Below are positions 8,051-17,228 of a DNA stretch of 64,000 nucleotides, in pieces. The number at the start of each line of letters is the position of its first letter. The stretch's first letter is position 1. The stretch is taken from positions 53,104 to 117,103 of the forward strand of contig NZ_SIJK02000013.1 of NCBI RefSeq assembly GCF_004762035.2. Reading direction: 5' to 3'. Under the pieces are notes generated by a model that saw only the letters and a list, made by a program, of their open reading frames with translations, had not been told where the DNA came from and searched no databases. A program made the position numbers and the translations under genes. This DNA is from Candidatus Chloroploca mongolica. Its GTDB lineage: Bacteria; Chloroflexota; Chloroflexia; Chloroflexales; Chloroflexaceae.

Positions 8051-9613
8051 ATGGAAATTGCCGTCACGAACTTAACCAAAACCTTCGGCAGCCTTCGTGC
8101 CAACGATCGGCTGTCGTTGCGCTTTGCGTCGGGCAAGATTCACGGCGTGCTGGGTGAGAACGGGGCAGGCAAAAGTACCCTGATGAAACTCGTGTCGGGT
8201 TTTCTGCAGCCCGATGCGGGTCAGCTTGAGTTTGACGGTCAACCCGTCAGGCTGCGTGGGCCGGGCGATGCGCTTGGGGCCGGGGTGGGTATGGTGCATC
8301 AAGATCCGCTTGATGTGCCTGGTTTTACGGCCCTAGAGAATCTGCTCTGTGCCGCCCCGCGGCGTGCTTTTCCTTCACGGGCGATGGCTCGGACAACATT
8401 GACCACGATGGCGCAACGCCTCGGTTTTACCCTTGCCCCTGATACGCCAGTCGGGGCTATGACGGTTGGGCAACGACAGCAACTTGAAATTGTTCGCCTG
8501 CTCGCCTGTGGGGCCCGTACCCTCATTCTTGATGAACCAACGACCGGGATCACGGCGGCCCAGGCCCAGGCTCTTTTTGAAGCGCTGCGCCAGTTGGCCG
8601 CTGATGGCAATACCGTGCTTTTTGTTTCCCACAAACTTGATGAAGTTGCAGCGCTGTGCGATACAGTCAGTGTGCTGCGCACCGGGCAACTGGTCGGTGA
8701 ACAGTTACCGATGCCGCAACCACAGCAACGCTTGCTCGAGTTGATGTTTGGTGAACGGATTGTTCAGACAAGTGGACAGGCGTTGTTGCTGGCAGGGGTA
8801 ACGGTGAATGAACCGCCGGGTGTCCCTGTGGTTCATCCAGGCCAGGATGAGCGATCCTCTGAGGCTAGTCCAACGACACCGCTGGTCTGGCAGCTTGAGC
8901 AAGTCACGGCCCGTGAGGGCATGGTCAGGCTGCGCAACGTTGATCTGCGGATCCCGCAGGGGCGGGTCATTGGCCTGGCGGGACTGGATGGGAGTGGACA
9001 GCAGCTTTTGCTCCGTCTGCTGGCCGGTCGTCTGCACCCCGATAGTGGCCGGATCCTGGTCAATGGCGTGGATATGACGCGCGCACGCACGCGCACCTAC
9101 CGCGAGGCCGGGATCGAATACTTACCGGCTGATCGCATGCGTGATGGCATTGTCGGTGCCCTCTCTTTGACTGATCATTTTGCGCTGTTGCAACCGGCGG
9201 GGATTACCGTCGATCGGCAAGTTGCTGTACAGGCGGCCCGTGATGCAATTGCGGCGTACGAAATTAAGGCAACCCCGATCACTCCACTCATTGCGTTGTC
9301 TGGCGGTAATCAGCAGCGGGCGATGCTTGCGCTGGTGCCCGATGCTTGTCGCGGGTTGGCCTGTGAACAGCCGACTCGCGGGCTTGATGTGGCCTCGGCC
9401 CAGGGGATCTGGCAACGCTTGCAGGCACGCTGTGCCACTGGCTGCTCGGTGGTCTTTGCTTCGGCGGATCTTGATGAGCTCATGGCCTATAGTGATGAGA
9501 TCCTGGTCTTTTTTGCGGGCGAAATGTCGGCCCTGTTGCCGCGGGCTACGTTGACTGGGGCACGGCTGGCCGAGTTGATTGGTGGCGTCGGTTTTGAACG
9601 CAGTGCGCCTTGA
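8051..9613 (+). CDS. BMP-type ABC transporter, duplicated ATP-binding subunit
   Basis: 520 residues with two nucleotide-binding domains in tandem (about 1-235 and 280-510), as in NupA/YufO and RbsA. NBD1 has Walker A GENGAGKST, an LSGGQ-equivalent MTVGQRQQLEI, and Walker B TLILDEPTTGI followed by the VSH switch. NBD2 has a degenerate Walker A (GLDGSGQQ), a clear LSGGNQQRAM signature, and CEQPTRGLD in place of DEPTRGLD. The Gln there is common in the BMP family, so only NBD1 is expected to hydrolyse efficiently. The cytoplasmic ATPase energises uptake through the two permeases that follow. Confidence 0.9.
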   Translation: MEIAVTNLTKTFGSLRANDRLSLRFASGKIHGVLGENGAGKSTLMKLVSGFLQPDAGQLEFDGQPVRLRGPGDALGAGVGMVHQDPLDVPGFTALENLLCAAPRRAFPSRAMARTTLTTMAQRLGFTLAPDTPVGAMTVGQRQQLEIVRLLACGARTLILDEPTTGITAAQAQALFEALRQLAADGNTVLFVSHKLDEVAALCDTVSVLRTGQLVGEQLPMPQPQQRLLELMFGERIVQTSGQALLLAGVTVNEPPGVPVVHPGQDERSSEASPTTPLVWQLEQVTAREGMVRLRNVDLRIPQGRVIGLAGLDGSGQQLLLRLLAGRLHPDSGRILVNGVDMTRARTRTYREAGIEYLPADRMRDGIVGALSLTDHFALLQPAGITVDRQVAVQAARDAIAAYEIKATPITPLIALSGGNQQRAMLALVPDACRGLACEQPTRGLDVASAQGIWQRLQARCATGCSVVFASADLDELMAYSDEILVFFAGEMSALLPRATLTGARLAELIGGVGFERSAP

Positions 9614-9645
9614 CGCACCTTGAAGGGCGTTAGCCTGAAGTTGTT

Positions 9646-10722
9646 ATGCAGATTCAAGACGCGGGAGGACAACTCACCAGTCGCACGACATATCGGCTAG
9701 CTGATCTCGCTGATTATCTGGCTCGTCTGGTCTTGCCTTTTCTCGGTGCCCTGGTGCTGACAACCGTGGTGTTGCTGACGGTTGATGTGGCTCCACTTGA
9801 TGCATACCGGATCCTTCTTTTTGGTGCTTTCAGTACCCCGATCCGGTTTGGTGATATGGTGATGCTTGCGTCGCCGTTGATCCTCTGTGCAGGTGGGTTG
9901 ACGCTGACCTTTGCCGCAGGTCTCTATAATCTGGGGATCGAAGGGCAGGTCGTGCTCGGGGCGATTGCGGCGATGATCCCGCTCCGGCTCTTTCCCGATC
10001 TCCCCCCCCCGTTGCTCTGGATGATCAGTTTTGCTTTTGGTGCGGCAGGCGGGATGATCTGGGCCCTGCTGGCGGCGAGTTTGCGCCTCGGAGCAGGGGT
10101 GAACGAGATCTTTGCGGGCCTGGGCTTGAATTTTCTTGCCAGTGGCATTGCGCTCTATCTCATTCTTGGGCCGTGGCGGCGCGAAGGGAGCGCTTCTTCT
10201 TCGGGGACGGCGCTGTTGCCCCGCGAACTCTGGTTGCCTACGGTCGGCTCGTTGCGCCTGGCTCCGCTTGCGCCAATTATTGCCCTTGTGTCCCTGGTAA
10301 TAGTCTGGTGGGTACTGTCACGGATGCGATGGGGGCTGGAGGTGCGGGCGGTCGGGCTCAATGGGGCAGCGGCTGATCGTCTGGGTGTGCCAGCGGTCAA
10401 ACGCATGGCGCAAGCTATGGCAGGGTGTGGCCTGCTGGCTGGTCTGGCCGGCACCCTTCAGGTGCTTGGCGTCTTTCACCAACTGATTCCCAATATCTCG
10501 AGTGGGGTTGGCCTTATTGGTTTGCTGGTGGTCTTGCTCGTGCTGGCCCGCCCGATCTGGGTGTTGCCAGTCGCGGTCGTTTTTGCGACGTTCACCGTTG
10601 GGAGTGTGCAGTTGCCCCTGACTCTGGGGATTGATAGCAGCATTGCCGGTGTTTTGCAAGGGGCACTCGTGCTGGCTGCCCTGGTATCACGCGGTTTGAT
10701 GCAGCGCAGGAGAAGGGCATGA
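9646..10722 (+). CDS. BMP-type ABC transporter permease 1 (NupP/YufP-like)
   Basis: 358 residues with about 9-10 membrane segments. It shows the BPD_transp_2 pattern: an N-terminal segment, APLDAYRILLFGAF, then ASPLILCAGGLTLTFAAGLYNLGIEGQVVLGA, which is the hallmark motif of nucleoside/branched-chain-type permeases. GAGVNEIFAGLGLNFLASGIA follows. It starts 32 bp after the ATPase gene and overlaps the second permease by 4 bp (ATGA), so the two should form a heterodimeric channel. The length is typical. Confidence 0.9.
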   Translation: MQIQDAGGQLTSRTTYRLADLADYLARLVLPFLGALVLTTVVLLTVDVAPLDAYRILLFGAFSTPIRFGDMVMLASPLILCAGGLTLTFAAGLYNLGIEGQVVLGAIAAMIPLRLFPDLPPPLLWMISFAFGAAGGMIWALLAASLRLGAGVNEIFAGLGLNFLASGIALYLILGPWRREGSASSSGTALLPRELWLPTVGSLRLAPLAPIIALVSLVIVWWVLSRMRWGLEVRAVGLNGAAADRLGVPAVKRMAQAMAGCGLLAGLAGTLQVLGVFHQLIPNISSGVGLIGLLVVLLVLARPIWVLPVAVVFATFTVGSVQLPLTLGIDSSIAGVLQGALVLAALVSRGLMQRRRRA

Positions 10723-11705
10723 ACCAGCTAGCGATTGATCTGGGGGCCGTGCTTGCGGCGGCGTCACCGCTGATCTTTGCCACGATGGGTGCGTTGCTCA
10801 GCGAGCGCTCGGGGGTGATCAATCTCTCGCTTGATGGCACCATTATGCTCGGGGCGATGGGTGGGTTCACGGTGGCCCTTGTGACCAGCAGCGTTCCGCT
10901 GGGCTTTGGCGCGGCGGCGCTGATCGGGGCGGCGATAGCCCTGATCCTGTGCATCCTCAGCCTCACGCTGGGCCAGTCACAGACAGCGGTGGGTTTTGTG
11001 CTTGCGCTGCTTGGGATTGAGCTCTCCTCGTTTCTTGGTGCACCAGTGGTGCGCGTGCCTGGCCCATCAGTGCCGTTTCTGCCGATTCCGTTGCTGGCTG
11101 ATCTGCCAATCGTTGGGGTGATCTTTTTTCGGCATAATCTGCTGATCTATCTTAGTTTTTTGTTGGTGCCCTTCATCTGGTGGATGCTCTTTCATACGCG
11201 CATGGGTTTGACAGTGCGGGCTCTTGGCGAGCGACCTGCGGCGGCGTTTGCGCGTGGGGTCCCCGTGACACGGATGCGCTACCTGATGTGCATTCTTGGG
11301 GGGGCACTGGTGGGCATCGCCGGGGCGGCCTACTCGCTCGATCTTCGGCAGGGTTGGTCGTACCGACACACCTTTGGCATGGGATGGATAGCGCTGGCGA
11401 TTGTGATTTTTGGAGGATGGCGCCCGTGGCGAGTCGCTTTTGGCTGCTATCTCTTTGCCGCGCTTGAGATTGTCGCGCTTCGCTCGCAGCGTACGATGGC
11501 AGGTGTACCAACACAGGTCTTCCAGGTGGCACCATTTGTGCTGATGATTCTGGTGTTGGCGCTGGTCAACCTGGTCTCTAGCCCGCAAGCGCTCCGGCGG
11601 ATTGCGAGTCTCCCACCGATCTTGCGCGGCCCTGTCGCGATGCTTGTTTCACGGTTGGCCGTTGCCGCCCCTGCGGCCCTTGGGCAACGCTTCGAGCGCC
11701 CTTGA
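10719..11705 (+). CDS. BMP-type ABC transporter permease 2 (NupQ/YufQ-like)
   Basis: 328 residues, polytopic. The N-terminal region ASPLIFATMGALLSERSGVINLSLDGTIMLGAMGG matches the second permease of BMP systems, where the ERSGVINLG-EG motif is diagnostic; here Leu-Ser-Leu-Asp-Gly replaces the usual N-G-E-G. The later segment LTVRALGERPAAAFARGVPVTRMRYLMCILGGALVGIAGA fits the cytoplasmic loop that contacts the ATPase. It begins within the stop of permease 1. It is the last gene of the operon and is followed by a strong bidirectional terminator hairpin. Confidence 0.9.
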   Translation: MNQLAIDLGAVLAAASPLIFATMGALLSERSGVINLSLDGTIMLGAMGGFTVALVTSSVPLGFGAAALIGAAIALILCILSLTLGQSQTAVGFVLALLGIELSSFLGAPVVRVPGPSVPFLPIPLLADLPIVGVIFFRHNLLIYLSFLLVPFIWWMLFHTRMGLTVRALGERPAAAFARGVPVTRMRYLMCILGGALVGIAGAAYSLDLRQGWSYRHTFGMGWIALAIVIFGGWRPWRVAFGCYLFAALEIVALRSQRTMAGVPTQVFQVAPFVLMILVLALVNLVSSPQALRRIASLPPILRGPVAMLVSRLAVAAPAALGQRFERP

Positions 11706-11724
11706 GGGCGTGACCCGAGAATCG

Positions 11725-11779
11725 TTGTTTTTCTAGCACAAAAGGCCAACTTCGCTGGCCTTTTGTGCTAGAAAAACAA
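11725..11779. terminator. Bidirectional 26-bp hairpin terminator
   Basis: Arms 11725-11750 and 11754-11779 pair with one mismatch. The outer part is T-rich on one side and A-rich on the other (TTGTTTTTC/GAAAAACAA), so it can act as a terminator in both directions for the convergent permease and YvcK-like genes. Confidence 0.8.
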
Positions 11780-11785
11780 TGGGTT

Positions 11786-12817
11786 TCAGGGGCGTTGATC
11801 GAGGATGAGTTTCCAGAGCGCCATGCCGATCAAAGCAGGGTCGTGGCGGATGGTGTCCTGTTTGTTCCAGAGTTCGCGTTTGCCTGAGGGGGTTTCGGTG
11901 AGGCTGCGCACCAGTGGCGTGACTCCGCGTTCGGCGATGCGGGCCAGTTCCTGGTCGTCAGGCTCAAGGAGATGCACGCCTTCGGCGGCGTAGGCCGCCA
12001 GGATCGCAGGATCAAGATCTTCACTGCGGTTGATCAAAGCGGCCGTCAAGGTGCCCGGCCCAAGCAGAGCGACCAGGTGATCGATATGCGCATAGACATT
12101 CATGCCGTCGGTCTGGCCTGGCTGCGTGGTGGTATTGCAGACAAAAACGATCTGCGCTTTGCTTGTGCGGAGGGCGTCGATCATGCCCTCAAAGAGTAAC
12201 GAGGCGAGCACCGACGTAAAGAAACTGCCCGGGCCAAGCACAATCAAATCGGCTTCACTGATTGCGGCAAGCACCGCAGGATTGGCGGGGGCTGAAGCGG
12301 GTTTGAGGAAGAGGCGGGCAAGTGGTGGTTTGTTGAGGCCGCGTACGGCCAGTTCGGTCTCGACCAGGCTGCCATCCGCGAGTTCGGCGCAGAGATGGGC
12401 ATCAACGGTTGCGACGGGCAGAATGGTGGCACGACAAGCAAGCATCGCGCTGATGATCGTGATTGCCTGCCCAAAATCACCGGTCATCTGGGCCAGGGCA
12501 GCGATCAAGAGATTGCCAAAGGCCATGCCGTCAAGGGCTGGCAGCGTTGGTGCAACAAAGCGATACTGCATCAACCGTGCGAGCAGGTCATCGGGATCGT
12601 GGGCAAGTTTGGCGAGCGTATTGCGCAGATCGCCGGGGGCCGGGATGCCCCCAAGTTCACGAGCGACCCCGGTGCTGCGCCCAGTATCGGTGACTGCAAT
12701 CACCCCGGTAAGTTTGCCATGATAGGGCAGCATCCCTTGCAATACCTGGCTCACCCCACCACCGCCACCGATCGCTACGAGTTTGAAACCCGCTCCCTCA
12801 TCTATGCCGTTGGTCAT
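11786..12817 (-). CDS. YvcK/CofD-superfamily protein (gluconeogenesis factor-like)
   Basis: 343 residues. The N-terminal nucleotide-sugar-binding motif reads LVAIGGGGGVSQVLQGM, followed by VTDTGRSTGVARELGGIPAPGDLRNTLAKLA. These correspond to the GGGTG...ADDGGSSG...PPGDIRN signatures of YvcK; DTGRSTG is a variation of DDGGSSG. LIVLGPGSFFTSVLASLLFEGM later matches the usual GPGSLYTSV-PNLLV-G. YvcK proteins bind UDP-sugars and affect cell-wall precursor flux on gluconeogenic carbon; the related CofD makes coenzyme F420. The first assignment fits better. It is monocistronic and convergent with the BMP operon, and has an ATG start. Confidence 0.8.
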   Translation of the reverse strand: MTNGIDEGAGFKLVAIGGGGGVSQVLQGMLPYHGKLTGVIAVTDTGRSTGVARELGGIPAPGDLRNTLAKLAHDPDDLLARLMQYRFVAPTLPALDGMAFGNLLIAALAQMTGDFGQAITIISAMLACRATILPVATVDAHLCAELADGSLVETELAVRGLNKPPLARLFLKPASAPANPAVLAAISEADLIVLGPGSFFTSVLASLLFEGMIDALRTSKAQIVFVCNTTTQPGQTDGMNVYAHIDHLVALLGPGTLTAALINRSEDLDPAILAAYAAEGVHLLEPDDQELARIAERGVTPLVRSLTETPSGKRELWNKQDTIRHDPALIGMALWKLILDQRP

Positions 12818-13112
12818 GCTTTATCTCCTGGCGTCGTACTCTACCATAGCCTAATTGTACGGCAGATCCTTCTCTTTTCGGCCAGGACTTCCGACTTGCC
12901 GTGCCCTGAAAACTATGTTATGTTGGCAGGGAGTTTAGGGGCCGCAGGCCCCCCGAAATCAGGCTTGTGGTGGCGAAAAAAGCCAGCATACGCGTTGGTT
13001 TCCCCGTTCATGCGTATGGGGTAGCGCCCCCCAGGAAGCTTGCTTGCGTTGGCAAGAAGTCGGGCTTGGGGGGGCAAGCCCCGCGAGCTTCAGCCGGAGG
13101 CGTTACATTCGT

Positions 13113-14183
13113 ATGGCAGGCAATAGCTTTGGGCAGATCTTTCGTTTGACCACATGGGGCGAGTCGCACGGGCCAGCCGTGGGATGCACGGTTGATGGCT
13201 GCCCGTCCGGGTTGCCTCTCGAACCTGAGGCGATCCAGCGTGAGCTTGACCGTCGCCGTGTTGGACAGAGCAAAGTGAGTTCACAACGGCAGGAACCCGA
13301 TCAGGTACAGATCCTGTCGGGGGTTTTCGAGGGGCGCACCACTGGCTCGCCGATTACGATGCTTGTCTTCAACACCGACGCCAAGTCGGGGCATTACGAA
13401 AATATCAAAGATCTCTATCGACCCGGCCACGCCGATTATAGCTGGGACGCCAAATATGGCTTTCGCGATTGGCGGGGCGGTGGGCGTTCGAGTGCGCGTG
13501 AGACCATCGGGCGGGTCGCTGGTGGGGCGATTGCCCGCTTGCTCCTCGCTCGCGAAGGCATCTCGATCATTGCCTACACGCTACAGATGGGTGATCTGTG
13601 TGCCGAGGTGTTTGACGAGGACGAGATTGAGCGCAATATTATGCGGTGCCCGGATGCTCGGGTGGCTGCGTTGATGGTTGAGCGAGTTGATCTGGCGCGT
13701 CGGTCGCTCGACTCGCTTGGTGGCATTGTCGAGGTTCGTGCCCGCGGTGTGCCACCTGGTCTGGGTGAGCCAGTCTTTGATAAACTGCAGGCTGATATCG
13801 GTAAGGCTATGTTTTCGATCCCAGCGATCAAAGGGGTTGAGTTCGGTGAAGGTTTTGGTGTCGCCGGGCTACGTGGCTCTGAGCATAATGATCCCTTTGT
13901 GCGCCGCGAGGATGGGCGCATTGGCACAGTAAGCAACCGCCACGGAGGAATCCTCGGTGGCATTTCGACAGGCGAAGAGATTGTGGTACGCCTGGCTGCC
14001 AAGCCGCCAGCGAGCATTGCGCAGGCCCAACAAACGGTGGATCGCGAGGGCAATGCGGCGACCATTGAGGTGCGAGGGCGACACGATCCGACGGTGCTAC
14101 CGCGTCTGGTGCCGGTGGCTGAAGCCATGCTCGCGCTTGTGCTGGCTGACCATCTCTTGCGCCAGCGTACGGCACGAGTATAA
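13113..14183 (+). CDS. aroC: Chorismate synthase
   Basis: 356 residues from ATG 13113, with GGAGG 12 bases upstream; an upstream in-frame start at 13044 adds a non-homologous extension. It converts EPSP to chorismate with reduced FMN. Signatures present are [18 protein letters not shown], then HAD(Y) in [29 protein letters not shown], and [11 protein letters not shown]...[11 protein letters not shown] at about 275-305. The two active-site His (GESHG and RPGHAD) and the [11 protein letters not shown] loop are intact. The length is normal. It is followed by a membrane protein gene and then tyrA, a logical aromatic amino-acid grouping. The 295 bp upstream hold only hairpin-like repeats. Confidence 0.95.
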   Translation: MAGNSFGQIFRLTTWGESHGPAVGCTVDGCPSGLPLEPEAIQRELDRRRVGQSKVSSQRQEPDQVQILSGVFEGRTTGSPITMLVFNTDAKSGHYENIKDLYRPGHADYSWDAKYGFRDWRGGGRSSARETIGRVAGGAIARLLLAREGISIIAYTLQMGDLCAEVFDEDEIERNIMRCPDARVAALMVERVDLARRSLDSLGGIVEVRARGVPPGLGEPVFDKLQADIGKAMFSIPAIKGVEFGEGFGVAGLRGSEHNDPFVRREDGRIGTVSNRHGGILGGISTGEEIVVRLAAKPPASIAQAQQTVDREGNAATIEVRGRHDPTVLPRLVPVAEAMLALVLADHLLRQRTARV

Positions 14184-14197
14184 CGCCGAGTGACCTT

Positions 14198-14791
14198 ATG
14201 AATCTTGCGCGACCGCAAATCTCGTTGTTGCTCGCGGCGATCGCCGGCCTCTGCTGGGCGGCAGCGCTGGCGTTGTTACTTTTTGGCGGGCTTTCGCCGG
14301 CTGATCCAGTCTTGGCGCTGCAGCGGCTGCTCTTTTATGGGTTGGCCCTGACGGCTCCGCTGTTGACCTTTATCCCGGTTGAGCGGGCGATGGGTCTGAC
14401 GGGGTTGGCGATTGAGGGCACCGTCGGTTCGTTTTTGTTGCTCTACATTCTTGCCTTTGTGCCTGCACCACAAGACTGGCTGCTTGATCTGCCTGATCTG
14501 CCAATCTACGCCCTCTTCATCGTAGCCCTCTTTCTAGTTGGGGCGGCGGTCAGTCGTCCCTTTCTTCATGCTGCCAGCCTGCGCCTCTTTCGCACACGGG
14601 CGCGAGCGCTTGATAGTCGGCGGGTGCGTCGTCAGTCGTATGAAATTGGCCTGCTAGTGGCAATGATTGCCATGCTCGCCGGTCTACGGGTGCTCACGTG
14701 GGTCAGTTTGCTGTTGCTGACAGTGGTGGTTGTGATTGCTGAATTGCTCTTTCTCGCGCAGGTGCGTGCCGAAGTAAGCGGCGAAGTCTAA
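14198..14791 (+). CDS. Unknown six-helix membrane protein
   Basis: 197 residues, not recognised. About six hydrophobic segments are visible: 9-31, 43-60, 67-88, 101-119, and two close together between 148 and 190. A basic loop (LRLFRTRARALDSRRVRRQ, about 128-147) lies between helices 4 and 5 and probably faces the cytoplasm. There are no conserved catalytic motifs. It sits between aroC (14 bp away) and tyrA (9 bp away), so it is presumably co-transcribed with aromatic amino-acid genes. A role in that pathway is not implied by the sequence. Confidence 0.75.
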   Translation: MNLARPQISLLLAAIAGLCWAAALALLLFGGLSPADPVLALQRLLFYGLALTAPLLTFIPVERAMGLTGLAIEGTVGSFLLLYILAFVPAPQDWLLDLPDLPIYALFIVALFLVGAAVSRPFLHAASLRLFRTRARALDSRRVRRQSYEIGLLVAMIAMLAGLRVLTWVSLLLLTVVVVIAELLFLAQVRAEVSGEV

Positions 14792-14800
14792 GGAGCATGC

Positions 14801-15766
14801 ATGGTTCGGATAAGCATTATCGGGCTGGGATTGATTGGTACGTCGCTTGGCATGGCGTTGCGTTCGGCTGAGGTGAGTGAGTCGCCACTGGGTGCCTTGG
14901 AAGTTGTTGGGTGGGATCGTGATCAGCGGGCGGTGAAGGAGGCGCGCGGGCGGCTGGCGATTGATCGCGAGGCGCGGACGCTGGTCGAGGCGGTGCGTGA
15001 CGCTCAGATTATTGTGGTGGCAACCCCGGTGCTTGCGATCCGTGAGGTGTTTGCCCAGCTTGGGCCGCTGCTGGCGTCAGGCACCGTTGTGACTGATGTT
15101 GCGAGCACCAAGGCCGAAGTGGCACACTGGGCTGAGTCGTTGCCTTTGGGGGTGGCCTATGTTGGTGGGCACCCGATGGCAGGCAAAGAGAAGGCCGGGG
15201 CTGCTGCCGCTGATCCGGATCTCTTCAAAGGGGCGATCTATTGTCTAACCACCGGGCGAAGTACCCCTCAGGCGGCGCTTGAAGCGGTTGAGGCGATGGT
15301 GCGGACGGTCGGAGCCAAGCCGTACTATATCGACCCTGAAGAGCATGATGTCTATGTGGCTGGTATCTCGCACTTGCCTATGCTGCTTTCGGTCGGGTTG
15401 GTCGAGATCACCGGGCGCAGCCCGGCCTGGAAAGAGATGGCGGCCCTGGCGGCGACGGGCTTTCGCGATGTTTCGCGGCTTGCCTCGGGTGACCCTGAAA
15501 TGCACCGCGATATCCTGTTGACCAATCGCGTGGGCCTCAATCGCTGGATCGACGAGATGATCAGCTTTCTGTTGGAAGTCCGCGATCAGGTTGACGAGGG
15601 CGACGCCGAGGCTATCGAGCCGTTGCTGCAACGGGTACGCGAGCAACGCGAAGGTTGGCTTGAGACGCGGCCTGGCCTGCGCCCCGGTGAAGATGCCTTC
15701 TTGGATCAGCCCGAACCGGAACGCCGCAACCTGCTCACCTTTCGCCTCCCCCGGCGTCGCCCGTAA
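14801..15766 (+). CDS. tyrA: Prephenate dehydrogenase
   Basis: 321 residues. The N-terminal Rossmann motif is ISIIGLGLIGTSLGMAL, with the acidic residue that follows (VVGWDRD) suggesting NAD preference. VVATPVLAIREVF, VTDVASTKAEVAHWAE and YVGGHPMAGKEKAGAAAADPDLF are typical of TyrA; the His of GGHPMAG and the later ISHLPMLLSVGLVE are catalytic-region landmarks. There is no ACT or chorismate mutase domain. It converts prephenate to 4-hydroxyphenylpyruvate in tyrosine synthesis. AAGGAG lies just ahead of the ATG. It is the last gene of the aroC cluster and is convergent with the next gene. Confidence 0.92.
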   Translation: MVRISIIGLGLIGTSLGMALRSAEVSESPLGALEVVGWDRDQRAVKEARGRLAIDREARTLVEAVRDAQIIVVATPVLAIREVFAQLGPLLASGTVVTDVASTKAEVAHWAESLPLGVAYVGGHPMAGKEKAGAAAADPDLFKGAIYCLTTGRSTPQAALEAVEAMVRTVGAKPYYIDPEEHDVYVAGISHLPMLLSVGLVEITGRSPAWKEMAALAATGFRDVSRLASGDPEMHRDILLTNRVGLNRWIDEMISFLLEVRDQVDEGDAEAIEPLLQRVREQREGWLETRPGLRPGEDAFLDQPEPERRNLLTFRLPRRRP

Positions 15767-15816
15767 GATCGCTCTTCTCTCGGGCTAGACCCAATAGCTT
15801 GCCAAGAAGGCGGTTG

Positions 15817-15838
15817 TTTTGACGCAAAGGCGCAAAGG
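15817..15838. repeat. Dispersed 22-bp intergenic repeat, copy 1
   Basis: TTTTGACGCAAAGG-CGCAAAGG occurs here between tyrA and the next convergent gene, and again identically at 52436-52457 downstream of the SDR gene. The unit contains a short internal direct repeat (GCAAAGGC). No gene is visible in the surrounding 134-bp gap. Confidence 0.7.
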
Positions 15839-15900
15839 TTTTTGCGTAGGTGCGCGCACCCAGGCTCGCAAAACACCAGAAACCTTAGTTGACAAACTAT

Positions 15901-16875
15901 TTACCGCGCTGAGGCCCGCACCACCCATGCGCCCAGATCAGCATCCCACCCCCAGGTGGCTTGACGAGCCTGTGGGTTGCCGGTGGCGCTCGATTGCAAT
16001 GAGAAGTTGAAGGGCACTAGATCAACGATGAGTTCGTCACCGACGAGGCGCATTTTGCGGGCGCGTTCGCCGGCAGTGGCCCCAGCGGTGGTGAGATCAA
16101 GGAGGGGGCGCAGTGGCCCGCTGGGGGTTCCGTTGGCATCGAGCGGGAGCGCAATAAGATCAGGGCTCCGTGCCAGGCCCGCATAGAGATCATAGCCATC
16201 GGGGGTTGTCACAACGAGCACTCCCATCACATCAAGGCCCGTCACCAGGCTGGTCTGTTGCCCGTCTCGATCGATCGCAACGATGCCGCCCCGTTCTTCG
16301 CCAGGGGTTGAGCCGATGACTGTCCCGGCAAAGAGGCGGTCAAGCCCACAGGCATAGGTCAGGCCCAGGATGCCAAAGGGATTGCGTTCGCCGGCCTCGC
16401 CCTCTAGTGTCACAAAGGGACTCATGATCCCGGTTGCACTGTCAACCCGCCAGAGGGTGGTCACGCCTGCCAGGGGGTTATCTTGCAGTGAAATCCGCGG
16501 GGTGGGAGCCACATAGACATTGCCCATATGATCATAGGCCATGGCCCCGAGGTAGCCGGCATCATCCCAGGTTGGATGCTGATAGACGGTTGAGTCGGTG
16601 AGCAGAACGAGGCCTTGCTCGGTGCGATCGGTTGCCAACGCCAGCGTACCTCCGGCTTCGGCAGCGAAGGCAGGGGCAAATGCGGGCAACCCGCGGCATC
16701 CGTCGGTTGCGATCGGGGTTACGGGTGTCGGTTGGCTTGCAGGAAGCCTCGTGACCAACACAACGATCACAAGAAGTGTTCCTAGCGCGAAAAACATCCC
16801 CATTGCAAGGATAGAACGTCGGGAGTTATGACGTGATCTGGGTGGTTGCCTGGATGGTGAGCGGGAACGTCTCAT
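15901..16875 (-). CDS. Membrane-anchored or secreted propeller-like protein of unknown function
   Basis: 324 residues. A very basic N-terminus (RRSRSPSRQPPRSRHNSRRS) precedes one hydrophobic helix (about 24-45, MGMFFALGTLLVIVVLVT), so the bulk is outside the cell. The rest has the spaced motifs of a β-propeller of the NHL/SMP-30 kind: LALATDRTEQGLVLL, GAMAYDHMGNVYVAPTP, LWRVDSATG, GIVAIDRDGQQT, VTTPDGYDLYAGLA. No catalytic residues can be assigned. AAGGAGG sits five bases before the ATG. A perfect 24-bp palindrome lies just upstream (16894-16917). It is monocistronic. Confidence 0.65.
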   Translation of the reverse strand: MRRSRSPSRQPPRSRHNSRRSILAMGMFFALGTLLVIVVLVTRLPASQPTPVTPIATDGCRGLPAFAPAFAAEAGGTLALATDRTEQGLVLLTDSTVYQHPTWDDAGYLGAMAYDHMGNVYVAPTPRISLQDNPLAGVTTLWRVDSATGIMSPFVTLEGEAGERNPFGILGLTYACGLDRLFAGTVIGSTPGEERGGIVAIDRDGQQTSLVTGLDVMGVLVVTTPDGYDLYAGLARSPDLIALPLDANGTPSGPLRPLLDLTTAGATAGERARKMRLVGDELIVDLVPFNFSLQSSATGNPQARQATWGWDADLGAWVVRASAR

Positions 16876-16893
16876 ATGCCTCCTTCATGTGGA

Positions 16894-16917
16894 AACGGCT
16901 GCCATATGGCAGCCGTT
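16894..16917. promoter_or_regulatory. Perfect 24-bp palindrome ahead of the propeller-like gene
   Basis: AACGGCTGCCAT-ATGGCAGCCGTT is a perfect palindrome located 19-42 bp upstream of the start codon of the minus-strand gene, directly before its Shine-Dalgarno. It could be an operator or an mRNA hairpin limiting translation. Confidence 0.45.
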
Positions 16918-17002
16918 GGGGGTGTAAGGGGACGACAGTGGGGTTATTAGAGGTATCTGTCAGGGACTCGTCTGTCGCTCCGGACGCCTGACCTGTGATG
17001 AG

Positions 17003-17191
17003 TATAATAAACCCGGTTACAAACAAGATCAGCCTTTGGCCGGATTATCCTTGACTTCCGAGTACTGGTTACAAACGCGATCAGCCTCAGGGTGTATGAG
17101 CCTTGGTGCCCCGGTGAAGAGATCTTTCCTGGGGATAACTGTCTCTCTTCCAATGTGAGGGCACTGGGCTTGTACCATGAGATGGTACAAG
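17003..17191 (+). promoter_or_regulatory. Regulatory region of the cobalamin-protein operon: paired direct repeats and a dyad
   Basis: This is the core of a 353-bp gene-free stretch (16876-17228). A TATAAT box lies at 17003-17008. Two copies of GGTTACAAAC-N2-GATCAGCCT lie at 17015-17035 and 17067-17087, 52 bp (about five helical turns) apart. Further on, CTTGTACCAT-GAG-ATGGTACAAG (17169-17191) is a 10-bp dyad. GGTGCCC (about 17112) can pair with GGGCACT (about 17159), so the transcript is probably structured. The direct repeats look like binding sites for an unknown regulator. Confidence 0.5.
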
Positions 17192-17228
17192 GCATTCTGT
17201 CCAGCGAAGGACAACGAGAGAGGTTCTT

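Noticed and set aside
11786..12817. CofD (F420 biosynthesis) identity for the minus-strand gene
   Set aside because: The GGGGGVSQVLQGM, TDTGRSTG and PAPGDLRN segments match YvcK better than CofD; F420 biosynthesis is not supported by anything else in the window.
17100..17228. Cobalamin riboswitch ahead of the corrinoid-protein gene
   Set aside because: A few words resemble the class (GGTGAA, AACTGT, GGCACTGG) and GGTGCCC can pair with GGGCACT. However, the conserved B12-box core (AGCCAGGAGACC-type) and CCCGC element are absent, so this is kept only as a structured leader.
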